A stretch of DNA of 64,000 nucleotides, from positions 1 through 64,000 of the forward strand of contig OY770026.1 of NCBI GenBank assembly GCA_963669455.1, given 5' to 3'. This DNA is from JAWKWH01 sp963669455 (GTDB lineage: Bacteria > Pseudomonadota > Alphaproteobacteria > Rhizobiales > Rhizobiaceae). Position 1 is the first letter of the stretch; each line of letters begins with the position of its first letter. A program made the translations under genes and the position numbers. The notes under the pieces were generated by a model. It did not search any database and was not told the origin of the DNA. It saw only the letters and a program-made list of their open reading frames with translations. This document shows positions 35,979-45,131 of this stretch, in pieces.

Positions 35979-36141
35979 TCTTTCCTGCTCCCATGGTATT
36001 TTATCCATTCCGATAATTGTTCCATAACCATATCAAGCAGTCTTTACCCGCCGGGCCTATGCTTTAAGGCCGCGGTCACCCATTTGTGTGATTATCGGCC
36101 CAACCGAAAGCAGATTTTGCTTAACTGGCAGGTATGGACCC

Positions 36142-36711
36142 ATGCTTCGAAACGTCATCATCATCAGCGCCGTAGTCGCAGCTTCCGCATCTGTTCCGTT
36201 GATTTTGGAAACCCATCCAGAAGCGTTTAAAGGGCTGGTCGGAGGGTTCAAGCAGTCCGGGAATACCACTGAAGTCCTGGTTCCGGTGAAATACATGAAA
36301 TCGACGGATCAAAAAAACGCTACCACTAGAAGCCTCTCTGGTCGGCGCGTCCTCATCGAGATGGACCGTAACGGGCATTTCAACGGCGAATTCAAACTTA
36401 ATGGCCGGCGGATCAAATCACTGGTCGATACCGGAGCTACTTTGGTCGCTATCAACCGCTCTACCGCGCGCCAGATCGGATTGAAGCTACGATCGACCGA
36501 TTTCAAATATGATGTCAGCACAGCGAATGGCAGCGCCAAGGCTGCAGCCGCCAAGATCAAAAGCCTTCAAATCGGCCGGATTCACGTTTCGGATGTCGAA
36601 GCCCTGGTTCTGGAGGACCGTGCATTGGACGGCGCGCTCATTGGCATGAGTTTCCTCAATCAGTTAAGAAATTTTAGGGTTGAAGGTGGAAAACTCTATC
36701 TTGAGCAATAA
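36142..36711 (+). CDS. TIGR02281-type clan AA aspartic protease, membrane anchored
   Basis: 189 aa. One N-terminal hydrophobic anchor (about residues 4-22) and a periplasmic retropepsin-like domain with the active-site triplet in SLVDTGATLVAIN (D96). The partner turn LIGMSFLNQL near the C-terminus is typical of this single-domain family, which must dimerise. TIGR02281 proteins are common in alphaproteobacteria, but their targets are unknown. The start at 36142 was chosen because the longer reading places the hydrophobic segment too far inside. It is convergent with deoA. Confidence 0.83.
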   Translation: MLRNVIIISAVVAASASVPLILETHPEAFKGLVGGFKQSGNTTEVLVPVKYMKSTDQKNATTRSLSGRRVLIEMDRNGHFNGEFKLNGRRIKSLVDTGATLVAINRSTARQIGLKLRSTDFKYDVSTANGSAKAAAAKIKSLQIGRIHVSDVEALVLEDRALDGALIGMSFLNQLRNFRVEGGKLYLEQ

Positions 36712-36728
36712 GGCTTTGACCGCTGAGC

Positions 36729-38039
36729 CTAAGCAATCCGCCGCCTGACCGGGCGCTTTTGCGCTGGTTTTTCCTCACCAATTACAATCGAGCACCGAAT
36801 AGCCGCTTCGGCGGTGTCGGCAGATGTATCGCTTCGTGCGTGGACAAATGCCATAATGTCACCTTTTTCGACAGTCGCGCCAAGCGGGAGCAATTCAGAA
36901 AACCCGACCGCATGATCTATCGCATCCTGTGGCCGCGTCCGGCCCCCGCCCAATGCGACAACAGCCAGCCCAATATTGCGTGTCACTATCGAGGAGGCAA
37001 ATCCAGCCCGATCGGCCTTAATCGCCCTGACAACAGGCGCTTTCGGCAAATGCTTGCCGGGGTCGTCGATTATTCCGCCTGGCCCACCAAGCGAGGACAC
37101 CATTTCGGCAAAGGCGCTAGCGGCAGCTCCTGTCTCCAGCGCGTCCAGCGCCAGTGCCGTGCCTTCGCGGTTCGATGCTGCTTTTCCGCTCAAATGCAAT
37201 AGCTCGGCTGCCAGCGCCATGGTGACCAACTCCAATCGCCGGTCGCGTTTTCGCCCGGTAAGGAAATCAACCGCATTGGCAATTTCAACTGCATTTCCCG
37301 TAGCCGATGCAAGAGGCTGGTTCATATCGGTTATGAGCGCCGAGGCCGGCAAGCCGGCACCGGTCGCAACATCGACCAATATTTTTGCAAGTTTTGATGC
37401 ATCGCGCGGCTTTTCCATAAAAGCGCCACTGCCGGTTTTCACGTCGAGCACCAGCGCATGCAATCCGGCAGCTAGTTTTTTCGACAGGATTGAGGCGGTG
37501 ATGAGAGGAATCGATTCAACCGTCGCCGTCACGTCACGAACCGCATAGATGCGCTTGTCAGCTGGGGCGAGATTGCTCGTCTGTCCGATGATTGCGGCGC
37601 CAACATTTTTCACGGTCCGCCGAAATGTGCCACTGTCCGGCTGCACCTGATATCCAGGGATTGATTCCAGTTTGTCCAGTGTCCCGCCGGTATGGCCAAG
37701 ACCTCGCCCGGAAATCATCGGTACATAGACCCCGCAAGCCGCCAGGATCGGCGCCAGCATCAAGGATACATTGTCGCCGACGCCGCCGGTGGAATGTTTA
37801 TCGACTACCGGCCCCGGCAAATCATCCCAGCGCAGAACGTCACCGGAATCACGCATTGCCAGCGTTAACGCCACCGCCTCATCCCGGCTCATACCTTTGA
37901 AATAGACAGCCATGGCCAATGCGGCCACCTGGGCGTCGGTTACCTGCCCACCGGTGACCCCGTTGACGAAAGAAGCAATTTCCAGGGACGTGAGCGGCTC
38001 ACCCTGACGCTTTTTGCGAATGATTTCCTGGGGTAACAT
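36729..38039 (-). CDS. deoA: Thymidine phosphorylase
   Basis: Cleaves thymidine or deoxyuridine with phosphate to base and deoxyribose-1-phosphate. 436 aa. Visible are the N-terminal helical domain (MLPQEIIRKKRQGEPLTSLE), the phosphate-binding VVDKHSTGGVGDNVSLML, SGRGLGHTGGTLDKLESIPG, and VLDVKTGSGAFM, all canonical. It is followed (in transcription order) by nothing on this strand and preceded by ALDH16 at 12 bp, so it ends the cdd-pnp-deoC-ALDH-deoA group. Confidence 0.94.
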   Translation of the reverse strand: MLPQEIIRKKRQGEPLTSLEIASFVNGVTGGQVTDAQVAALAMAVYFKGMSRDEAVALTLAMRDSGDVLRWDDLPGPVVDKHSTGGVGDNVSLMLAPILAACGVYVPMISGRGLGHTGGTLDKLESIPGYQVQPDSGTFRRTVKNVGAAIIGQTSNLAPADKRIYAVRDVTATVESIPLITASILSKKLAAGLHALVLDVKTGSGAFMEKPRDASKLAKILVDVATGAGLPASALITDMNQPLASATGNAVEIANAVDFLTGRKRDRRLELVTMALAAELLHLSGKAASNREGTALALDALETGAAASAFAEMVSSLGGPGGIIDDPGKHLPKAPVVRAIKADRAGFASSIVTRNIGLAVVALGGGRTRPQDAIDHAVGFSELLPLGATVEKGDIMAFVHARSDTSADTAEAAIRCSIVIGEEKPAQKRPVRRRIA

Positions 38040-38051
38040 CCCATTCTCCCA

Positions 38052-40442
38052 TCAGACACCAAACGGCGTCCACACGGTCTTTATCTGGGTCGCTTGCCGG
38101 AGAAACTCTTCACCCTGGCCCTGGGCTGGATCGTGCCAATCGCGCACCTTGCCATGGTTTGTCCATGCAGGCTTCAAATTGCCGGCAGAAAGTTCTTCGA
38201 CCATCGCGCCGCCATCTGCCGATCCGAAGTACCACATCGCATCAACCCCATCATGTCTTGCCATCGTATCGGCCAGCGTATCGCGATCACCGGTGACAAT
38301 GTTGACAACCCCGCCGGGAACATCGGACGTGTCCAGCACCTGATATAAGTCGAGTGCCGAAAGCGGATGGGCCGGAGAAGGCGTGACGATGACCCGGTTG
38401 CCCATCGCGATAGCCGGGATGACCGTGGAAATGAAGCCGAGCAAGGGAGCTTCGTCCGGGCATGAAATCCCGATGGCATCATAGGGCTCCACCAGAGCGA
38501 GAGACAGCATTCGCTGTTGCGGGCTGCGCACCGCGCCATCATATTTGTCGGCCCAGGCGGCATAATGCATGATGCGGGCCACGGAGGCTTCCACTTCACG
38601 CACGGCAGCCGCTTTGGTTTGACCGGTTTGGATCAAGCGGGCTGTGAACTCTTCACGGCGTTTTTCCAGATTTTCGGCCAGAAAATACAGCACCTGTGCG
38701 CGGCCGTGACCAGTCATTCCGCTCCACCGGGAAACCCCGCGCGCTGCCTCAACAGCATTGCGGATATCCTTGCGATTGCCGAGACCTACCTCAGTAATTT
38801 GCCGCCGCCTGGCGTCGAAAACAGGATAGGAATAGCCCGAATCAGGTCTTACCTGTTTGCCGCCGATATAGAGTTTCGACGTGCGATCAAGGCGATCACT
38901 TGGCTGACCGGCCAATGGAACCGGGTCAGGCAATTTTGGCGAAGCGGGCAAGGGTTTTGCCTTTTTCTGCCAGGCCGGCACCAGGTACTCAACCATGCCT
39001 TCGCGACCACCCTCGCGGCCATAGCCGCTTTCCCGGTAGCCTCCAAAGCCTGCGGATGCATCAAACAGGTTTGTTGAATTGATCCAGACAATACCGGCCT
39101 TCACCTTTCGTGCAGCGTCAAAAGCCTCATCGATATCCTGCGACCAGATCGATGCCGCCAGACCATAGGAGCTGTTGTTTGCAAGCTCGACCACCTCTGC
39201 GGGCGTTCTAAATGTCGTGGCGGCCAAAACCGGCCCGAAAATCTCTTCTCTGGCAAGTGCAGATGCGGGTGACACTCCGGTGAATAGGGTTGGCGGGAAA
39301 AAGCAGCCCTTTGCCGGCAAATTATTTGCCCAACCGGGCTGCCAGCATTGCCCGCCCTCGGCAATTGCAGCGTCGACGCGAGTGGCAATCGCCGCGGCCT
39401 GAACTGGCGCAACCAGGGCACCCATATCGACTGTCTTGTCCAGCGGGTCGCCGATGCGAAGTGTCTCCATCCGGGCTTTCAGCTTGTTATAAAACCTCGG
39501 CGCTATGCCCTCCTGGATCAGCGCTCTCGAGCCGGCACAACAGACTTCGCCCTGATTGAACCAGATCGCATCGACGACACCTTCAACCGCAGCGTCGATA
39601 TCTGCATGGTCGAACACGATGAAGGGTGACTTGCCACCAAGTTCCAGTGACAGTTTCTTTCCCGAGCCCGCCGTTTGCCGGCGAAGGATGCGGCCAACTT
39701 CCGTTGACCCCGTAAACGCGATCTTGTCGACGGCATCATGTCCGGCGATTGCGGCACCGGTCTCCCCGTCGCCATTGACGATATTGACCACACCGGCAGG
39801 CAGGCCCGCTTCAGAGCAGATTTCGGCGAATGCCAGTGCTGTCAGCGGCGTATGTTCGGCGGGTTTTAGCACCACGGTGCAACCGGCGGCGAGCGCCGGG
39901 GCAATCTTCCAGGCAAGCATCAGCAGCGGGAAGTTCCACGGAATGATCTGCCCGCATACGCCAACAGGTTCATAGCCGGCAAACTCAACATCGATGAGTT
40001 CTGCCCAGCCTGCATGATAGTAGAAGTGACGGGCGACCAGTGGGATATCGATGTCGCGCGTTTCGCGGATGGGTTTCCCATTGTCAATCGTCTCCAGCAC
40101 TGCAAGAAAACGGGCGTGTTTTTGAATATGACGAGCCAATGCGTAAAGGTGCCGGGCACGCTCATTGCCGTTAAGTGCCTGCCATTTGGCTTTCGCCCTG
40201 GCGGCGGCGGCCACGGCTTTGTCGACATCAGCCTTGCTGCCCTTTGACACCGTGGCAATTTTGTTTCCATCTGCCGGATTGAAAACAGCAAAGTCACGGC
40301 CTTTGCTAGGCTTGGTAAACTTGCCATCAATAAAGTGTCCGAACCGGCCTTTATGCCCGGCAAGCCATTGACGAATGTGGGAATCATCTTCAGGCGCCGG
40401 CCCGTATTCCATCGTGTTCAAGATGTTCTTTATATCATTCAT
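38052..40442 (-). CDS. ALDH16-type two-domain aldehyde dehydrogenase
   Basis: 796 aa, two tandem aldehyde dehydrogenase domains. The first (1 to about 490) is complete: PWNFPLLMLAWKIAPALAAG, SLELGGKSPF (265-274) and catalytic C301 in NQGEVCCAGSR. The second (about 500-796) keeps the fold pattern (ARRRQITEVGLGNRKDI, IPAIAMGNRVIVTPS) but lacks ELGGK and a catalytic cysteine. That is the ALDH16 arrangement known from bacteria and animals. It lies 11 bp after deoC, whose product acetaldehyde is the likely substrate. Confidence 0.88.
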   Translation of the reverse strand: MNDIKNILNTMEYGPAPEDDSHIRQWLAGHKGRFGHFIDGKFTKPSKGRDFAVFNPADGNKIATVSKGSKADVDKAVAAAARAKAKWQALNGNERARHLYALARHIQKHARFLAVLETIDNGKPIRETRDIDIPLVARHFYYHAGWAELIDVEFAGYEPVGVCGQIIPWNFPLLMLAWKIAPALAAGCTVVLKPAEHTPLTALAFAEICSEAGLPAGVVNIVNGDGETGAAIAGHDAVDKIAFTGSTEVGRILRRQTAGSGKKLSLELGGKSPFIVFDHADIDAAVEGVVDAIWFNQGEVCCAGSRALIQEGIAPRFYNKLKARMETLRIGDPLDKTVDMGALVAPVQAAAIATRVDAAIAEGGQCWQPGWANNLPAKGCFFPPTLFTGVSPASALAREEIFGPVLAATTFRTPAEVVELANNSSYGLAASIWSQDIDEAFDAARKVKAGIVWINSTNLFDASAGFGGYRESGYGREGGREGMVEYLVPAWQKKAKPLPASPKLPDPVPLAGQPSDRLDRTSKLYIGGKQVRPDSGYSYPVFDARRRQITEVGLGNRKDIRNAVEAARGVSRWSGMTGHGRAQVLYFLAENLEKRREEFTARLIQTGQTKAAAVREVEASVARIMHYAAWADKYDGAVRSPQQRMLSLALVEPYDAIGISCPDEAPLLGFISTVIPAIAMGNRVIVTPSPAHPLSALDLYQVLDTSDVPGGVVNIVTGDRDTLADTMARHDGVDAMWYFGSADGGAMVEELSAGNLKPAWTNHGKVRDWHDPAQGQGEEFLRQATQIKTVWTPFGV

Positions 40443-40453
40443 TGGCCATTTCC

Positions 40454-41482
40454 TCAGGCGATGCCATGGCGATTGGAGGCCGAATAACGCCCTGTGACGT
40501 AGTGTTCGAGCTGACGCTCTATATCGCCCAACAGCGAGCTGGCACCAAAGCGGAACAGGTCCGGCTTCAACCAGTCATGTCCCAGTTCTTCTTTCATCAG
40601 GAAAAGCCAGGCAAGCGCATCCTTGGCGGTTCGAATGCCACCGGCCGGTTTGAACCCGGCTTGAAACCCGCTGAGCTCCAGATAGTCACGCACGGCTCGA
40701 ACCATGACGAGGCTAACTGGCAGCGTGGCGTTGACAGCTTCCATCCCCGTCGATGTCTTGACGAAGTCGGCGCCCGCCATCAGAGCCACCATCGATGCTT
40801 TGTAGACATTTGTCAGCGTTTTTAATTCACCCGTTGCCAGAATCGCTTTCATATGGGCGTTACCGCACGCTTCGCGCATCTGCCCGATTTCATCATAAAG
40901 TGCATTCCAGTCACCACGGAGCGCCTGCGCCCGGTTGATGACGATGTCAATTTCGGCGGCACCATGATCCACTGCATAACGGATTTCTGCGAGGCGTTGC
41001 TGCAATGGTGTCAGGCCTGCGGGAAACCCCGTCGCGACCGACGCAACCGGAATGCCGGAACCGTCAAGGGCTCTGACCGCCGTGGAAACCATGACGGGAT
41101 AGACGCAGACCGCGCCGGTGGTAAGGTGATAGTCCGACAGGCCCAGCGCATCGCATAGATCCCGGCGCAAGGGACCCCGCGCCTTGGCACAAAGCCGCCG
41201 CACCCGCTCTTCGGTGTCATCTCCGGCCAGGGTGGTCAGATCCATACACTCAATGGCGCGCACCAGCCACGCAGCCTGCCATCTTTTCTTTACCGTGCGC
41301 CGTGTGACAAGCGTTGCCGTGCGGCGTTCAGCGGCGGACAGATTGATTGACACATGATCGAACCATTCCGGTGTCAGGTCCGTACCCTCATTGCGGGGAC
41401 GATGCGCCTCAACCGTCACCAGGTCCGACCGGACCGCCAAGGCCGAAGGGGCAAGGGCCGCCTGATCTTTGCGGGCGCTCAT
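40454..41482 (-). CDS. deoC: Deoxyribose-phosphate aldolase
   Basis: Splits 2-deoxyribose-5-phosphate into acetaldehyde and glyceraldehyde-3-phosphate. 342 aa, longer at the N-terminus than E. coli DeoC (259 aa), as in other Rhizobiales. The class I aldolase barrel shows EIDIVINRAQALRGDW, MKAILATGELKTL (the first lysine region), and the Schiff-base lysine in ADFVKTSTGMEAVNATL, then FKPAGGIRTAKDAL. The start at 41482 overlaps the purine nucleoside phosphorylase stop by 4 bp; a longer open frame to 41635 is not supported. Confidence 0.93.
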   Translation of the reverse strand: MSARKDQAALAPSALAVRSDLVTVEAHRPRNEGTDLTPEWFDHVSINLSAAERRTATLVTRRTVKKRWQAAWLVRAIECMDLTTLAGDDTEERVRRLCAKARGPLRRDLCDALGLSDYHLTTGAVCVYPVMVSTAVRALDGSGIPVASVATGFPAGLTPLQQRLAEIRYAVDHGAAEIDIVINRAQALRGDWNALYDEIGQMREACGNAHMKAILATGELKTLTNVYKASMVALMAGADFVKTSTGMEAVNATLPVSLVMVRAVRDYLELSGFQAGFKPAGGIRTAKDALAWLFLMKEELGHDWLKPDLFRFGASSLLGDIERQLEHYVTGRYSASNRHGIA

Positions 41483-42273
41483 GCCATCTCCTTGACGGCG
41501 CGGGTGACAATACGTTGCAATTTCCGGCCTCCTTCCGGCGCCATATCCTTGGTTTCTTGATGCGAAAGCTCCGCGCCCGTCATGCCGGCGGCCAGATTGG
41601 TGATGATCGAACAGGCCGCAATCCGCAACCCGCAAAACCGGCCAAGGATAACCTCCGGAACCGTCGACATACCGACGGCGGTCGCGCCGAACATACGGGC
41701 CATTCGAATTTCCGCAGGCGTTTCAAATGAAGGCCCGGAAAACCACATATAGACGCCTTTCGCCAGCGTGATATTTTCGTCTTCGGCCGCCTTCGACAAA
41801 ATGGCCCTCAATTCAGGATCGTAAGCCTCGGTGAGGCCGACAAACCGGCGATCACTTGGCTCGCCAAACAACGGATTTGAGCCTGATAAATTGATGTGAT
41901 CTTCAATCAGCATCACCGAGCCCGGTTCAATTTCCGTATCAAGAGACCCGGCCGAGTTGGTCAGTATCAGCGTGTCGATGCCTATCTTGGCCAGCGCCTC
42001 TATCGCCGGCCGCATTGCTCCCGCATTCCCATTTTCATAATAGTGGGCGCGGCCTGACAGCATGATGACGGGAACGCCTGAGAGATTTCCCGCAACCACC
42101 TCGCCGGCATGGCCTGAAACGCCGCCCTGGGGGAAGCCTGGCAGATGGTTGTAAGATATGCGCACCGGTTGTTCGATGGCATCGGTCAGCCCGCCGAGAC
42201 CCGATCCGAGAGTAATCGCCACACGCGGTTTCAGATCCCCCAGCGCAGACTTCAGTTTTTCAGCAGCGCTCAC
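41479..42273 (-). CDS. Purine nucleoside phosphorylase, class I (trimeric type)
   Basis: 264 aa. Phosphorolysis of (deoxy)inosine and (deoxy)guanosine to base and (deoxy)ribose-1-phosphate. Visible are the phosphate loop TLGSGLGGLTDAIE, the segment LSGRAHYYENG, LTNSAGSLDTEIEPGSVMLI and MWFSGPSFETPAEIRM, then GATAVGMSTVPEVI: the family pattern of PNP/XapA/MTAP. The ATG overlaps the end of cdd by 4 bp and the stop overlaps deoC, so this is the middle of a tightly coupled operon. Confidence 0.92.
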   Translation of the reverse strand: MSAAEKLKSALGDLKPRVAITLGSGLGGLTDAIEQPVRISYNHLPGFPQGGVSGHAGEVVAGNLSGVPVIMLSGRAHYYENGNAGAMRPAIEALAKIGIDTLILTNSAGSLDTEIEPGSVMLIEDHINLSGSNPLFGEPSDRRFVGLTEAYDPELRAILSKAAEDENITLAKGVYMWFSGPSFETPAEIRMARMFGATAVGMSTVPEVILGRFCGLRIAACSIITNLAAGMTGAELSHQETKDMAPEGGRKLQRIVTRAVKEMA

Positions 42274-42662
42274 CTTAAAGAATCTCCGTCAAAGCCCATC
42301 GGAAACAGTGCGCCGAGCGTCGTGGTTTCGACAATGCCGTCATCGTCGCACAGATGCAGGCGCGTGTCTGGGTTTGCAAACTCGGCCAGCCTCTGCCGGC
42401 ACCCGCCGCAAGGTGTCACCCTGGCCATTTTTTCTGCGACAACGGCAACTTCGGTTATTTCACCGCCACCGGCCATCATCAAATGCGAAATCGCCGATGT
42501 CTCGGCACACCAGCCTTCCGGATAGGAGGCTATTTCGATGTTGCAACCGGCGAAAATGCGCCCGTCACTTATGCGAAGCGCCGCGCCAACCGGAAAGTTT
42601 GAATATGGCGAATAGGATCGTGCCATGGCCGCGCGCGCAGCCTCAAAAAGCTCATTGGACAT
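42270..42662 (-). CDS. cdd: Cytidine deaminase
   Basis: Deaminates (deoxy)cytidine to (deoxy)uridine. 130 aa, the small homotetrameric type. Zinc site: GWCAETSAI (Cys-Ala-Glu) and PCGGCRQRLAEF. The N-terminal SYSPYSNFPVGAAL and GCNIEIASYPEG are canonical. The ATG overlaps the last base of element C, and no strong ribosome binding site is visible because the element occupies the upstream region; translation may depend on readthrough from the ABC importer genes upstream. Confidence 0.92.
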   Translation of the reverse strand: MSNELFEAARAAMARSYSPYSNFPVGAALRISDGRIFAGCNIEIASYPEGWCAETSAISHLMMAGGGEITEVAVVAEKMARVTPCGGCRQRLAEFANPDTRLHLCDDDGIVETTTLGALFPMGFDGDSLR

Positions 42663-43013
42663 TAGAGCTTATCCAGCTGAAATGGAACCGTTTGAACGCC
42701 GCTAATTTGTGTCCTGGCCCCCCTCTCGGCGGCGCTTCGCTTGCCTGCCGGGTCAACGAGAAGCGTGGGGCGACGCGGTGTAAACACCGTTAGCCACGCG
42801 CGACGCCGTTCAGGGTGCAAAGGAGCAAGTTCAAACGGTTGCGGTTTATTTAGATGTCTCAATGCCCTGGTCTCCAATCGGCTTGGGCGGCTTTTCCGCA
42901 CCGGCTTCATCGAAATCCTCGCACGATCGTCTGATCGCACTCCGGTATTCTCTTCGCCGACACGAAAAATCCTCACCATCAAACCGCTCCCATTTAAGCC
43001 GGATACGCTCTAG
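42662..43013 (-). repeat. TIR element C (352 bp)
   Basis: It sits exactly between the NupQ-like permease stop and the cdd start. Ends: TTAGAGCTTATCC on the cdd side and CGCTCTAG on the permease side, whose last bases form the permease TAG stop. It shares with B the segment GGCGGCGCTTCGCTTGCC and with D the sequence TTGAACGCCGCTAATTTG. The internal palindrome is ACGGTGTTTACACCG. End-to-end open frames exist but are shifted relative to A and B. Confidence 0.85.
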
Positions 43014-43990
43014 CGTTCCTTGACGTAGGGCATACCGCCGGCCTTTGGCGGAATGGCCTTGCCGATAAACCCGGCCAGCAAAATGACCGTCAACACATAT
43101 GGCAGCGCCTGAAAAACCTGCACGGGAACCTGACCAATGCCGGGGATGGCCTTGCCCTGCAAAACAATGGCCACGGCATCAAGATAGCCAAACAGAAGGC
43201 AGGCAAACATTGCATTGACCGGCCGCCATTTGGCAAAGATCAGCGCGGCAAGCGCGATGAAGCCACGGCCGGCGGTCATGTCTTTGACAAAACCGGCATT
43301 CTGCGAGACTGCGAGATAGGCACCGGCAAAGCCGCAAAGCACGCCGCAGCAGATCACCGCCCGGTATCTGAGCCAGGTGACCGAAATACCGGCTGTGTCC
43401 ACAGCCGCCGGATTTTCTCCCACAGCCCGGAGCCTCAGCCCGAAACGGGTACGGAACAACACCCACCAGGTGACCGGCACCATCAGAAAAGCAAAATAGA
43501 CTAGGATCGAATGGCCGGAAATCAGGCCGGAATAGATCGGGCCGATGACGGGAATATCGGCCATGGCTGCCGCGCCGGGCAGTTCGATTGCGGTAAAACG
43601 GCTTCCCTCCGCCGACAGCGATGGGGTGCGACCGCCTTGCCGAAACCATGCCTGGCCAAGGATCACGGCAGAACCGGCGGCGATAAAGTTGATCGCAACG
43701 CCCGAGACAATCTGATTGCCGCGATGGGTGATCGAGGCAAAGCCATGCACCAGCGCCAGGAACACTGACGCGGCGATTGCGGCGAGCAGGCCAATCCAGG
43801 CGGAACCGGAAACATAGGCCATGGATGCACCGGCAAAGGCACCGGCCAGCATCTTGCCTTCAAGGCCGATGTCGAACACACCGGAACGCTCCGAATAGAG
43901 CCCCGCGAGGCAAGCCAGCAGCAGGGGTGCCGAAACACGCAACATTGAGTCGAATACATTTAAACCGAAGATCAGGCTGAAAAATTCCAT
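43010..43990 (-). CDS. Nucleoside ABC transporter permease (NupQ/YufQ-like)
   Basis: 326-aa inner-membrane protein with 8-9 helices, BPD_transp_2 family. RSGVFDIGLEGKMLAGAFAG near the N-terminus and FRTRFGLRLRAVGENPAAVDTAGI, which is the EAA-like cytosolic coupling loop, mark the nucleoside/simple-sugar permease group. It lies 2 bp after the partner permease and in the same operon as the ATPase. It probably imports purine and pyrimidine nucleosides together with the BMP protein at 48.4 kb. The TAG stop is inside element C. Confidence 0.9.
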   Translation of the reverse strand: MEFFSLIFGLNVFDSMLRVSAPLLLACLAGLYSERSGVFDIGLEGKMLAGAFAGASMAYVSGSAWIGLLAAIAASVFLALVHGFASITHRGNQIVSGVAINFIAAGSAVILGQAWFRQGGRTPSLSAEGSRFTAIELPGAAAMADIPVIGPIYSGLISGHSILVYFAFLMVPVTWWVLFRTRFGLRLRAVGENPAAVDTAGISVTWLRYRAVICCGVLCGFAGAYLAVSQNAGFVKDMTAGRGFIALAALIFAKWRPVNAMFACLLFGYLDAVAIVLQGKAIPGIGQVPVQVFQALPYVLTVILLAGFIGKAIPPKAGGMPYVKER

Positions 43991-43992
43991 GG

Positions 43993-45129
43993 TCAGCCCT
44001 CCGAGCCCTGAGTGCCCAGTTCAACCGATTTGGGCCTGATACTGGCAAATATTGTCTGAACAGTTGGGCGGAACATGTGCTCCAAAGCACCGGCAAACAG
44101 AATAACCAGACCCTGGATGATCACGATCATATCCCGGCTGATATTCGGCATTTCAAATGCAATTTCCGCACCACCCTGATAGAGCATGCCAAACAGGATA
44201 GCCGCCGGTATGATGCCAGCGGGATGCGAACGGCCCATCAACGCCACTGCGATACCGACGAAGCCTGCGCCTGCGACAAAATCCAGCTGCAGACGGTGCT
44301 GATCGCCCATCACCGGGTTAAGCGCCATCATTCCCGCCAGGGCACCTGAAATCATCATCGTTATGATGATGATTTTAGCCTGGTTGATGCCAGCGTAGCG
44401 TGCTGCTGGCGGACTGAAACCCATGGTGCGGATTTCGTATCCGAGTTTGGTTCGCCAGATCAGGGCCCAGACCACCACAGCCATGAAAAGAGCGAGCAGG
44501 AACGACAAATTGAGCGGCGTAGAACGGATGGAGGCCCCAAACAACTCCAACAACCAATCAAGTTTGGGCAGATGTGCTCCCTCTAGAAAGGTTCGGGTCT
44601 GGGGCGCCATTGATCCGGCCGGTTTCAACATTCCAACCAGCAGATAAACCATTACACTTGCCGCGATGAAATTGAACATGATCGTGGTGATGACGATGTG
44701 GCTGCCACGCTTGGCCTGCAAATAGGCAGGAATCAGGGCCCATAGTGCTCCCAGCAGCGCCGACCCGCCAATCGCGACTAAAAATATCAGATACCATGGC
44801 AGGATTCCGTCCAATGCCAGGCAAGGAACCGCAACGCCAAGACCGGCAAAATAGGCTTGGCCTTCCCCGCCGATATTGAACAATCCGCAGTGAAACGCCA
44901 GAGCCACAGCAAGCCCTGTGAAAATGAAATTGGTTGCATAAAACAGGGTATAGCCTATGCCGTCACCTGATCCGAATGCTCCCTTTATCAGCAAGGTCGC
45001 AGCCTTAACCGGGCTCTCGCCAACCAACAGAACCACGAGTCCTGCCACAACAAAAGCGACAGCGAGATTGATCAAGGGAATCAACCCATAGTCGACCCAG
45101 GCAGGAAGTTTTGCGTAGGGAGTTGCCAT
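43993..45129 (-). CDS. Nucleoside ABC transporter permease (NupP/YufP-like)
   Basis: 378 aa, BPD_transp_2 family, about 9-10 helices. The signature HCGLFNIGGEGQAYFAGLG and the cytosolic loop RTKLGYEIRTMGFSPPAARYAGI match the larger of the two permeases in nucleoside importers. The ATG at 45129 has GGAGG ten bases upstream, inside the ATPase gene; a TTG two codons upstream (45135) overlaps the ATPase stop. It forms a heterodimer with the next permease. Confidence 0.9.
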   Translation of the reverse strand: MATPYAKLPAWVDYGLIPLINLAVAFVVAGLVVLLVGESPVKAATLLIKGAFGSGDGIGYTLFYATNFIFTGLAVALAFHCGLFNIGGEGQAYFAGLGVAVPCLALDGILPWYLIFLVAIGGSALLGALWALIPAYLQAKRGSHIVITTIMFNFIAASVMVYLLVGMLKPAGSMAPQTRTFLEGAHLPKLDWLLELFGASIRSTPLNLSFLLALFMAVVVWALIWRTKLGYEIRTMGFSPPAARYAGINQAKIIIITMMISGALAGMMALNPVMGDQHRLQLDFVAGAGFVGIAVALMGRSHPAGIIPAAILFGMLYQGGAEIAFEMPNISRDMIVIIQGLVILFAGALEHMFRPTVQTIFASIRPKSVELGTQGSEG

Positions 45130-45131
45130 GT

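Noticed and set aside
36970..37548. 190-codon plus-strand frame opposite deoA
   Set aside because: The minus strand codes for a complete thymidine phosphorylase; the plus-strand frame is rich in Ala, Ser and Pro as usual for antisense of coding DNA.
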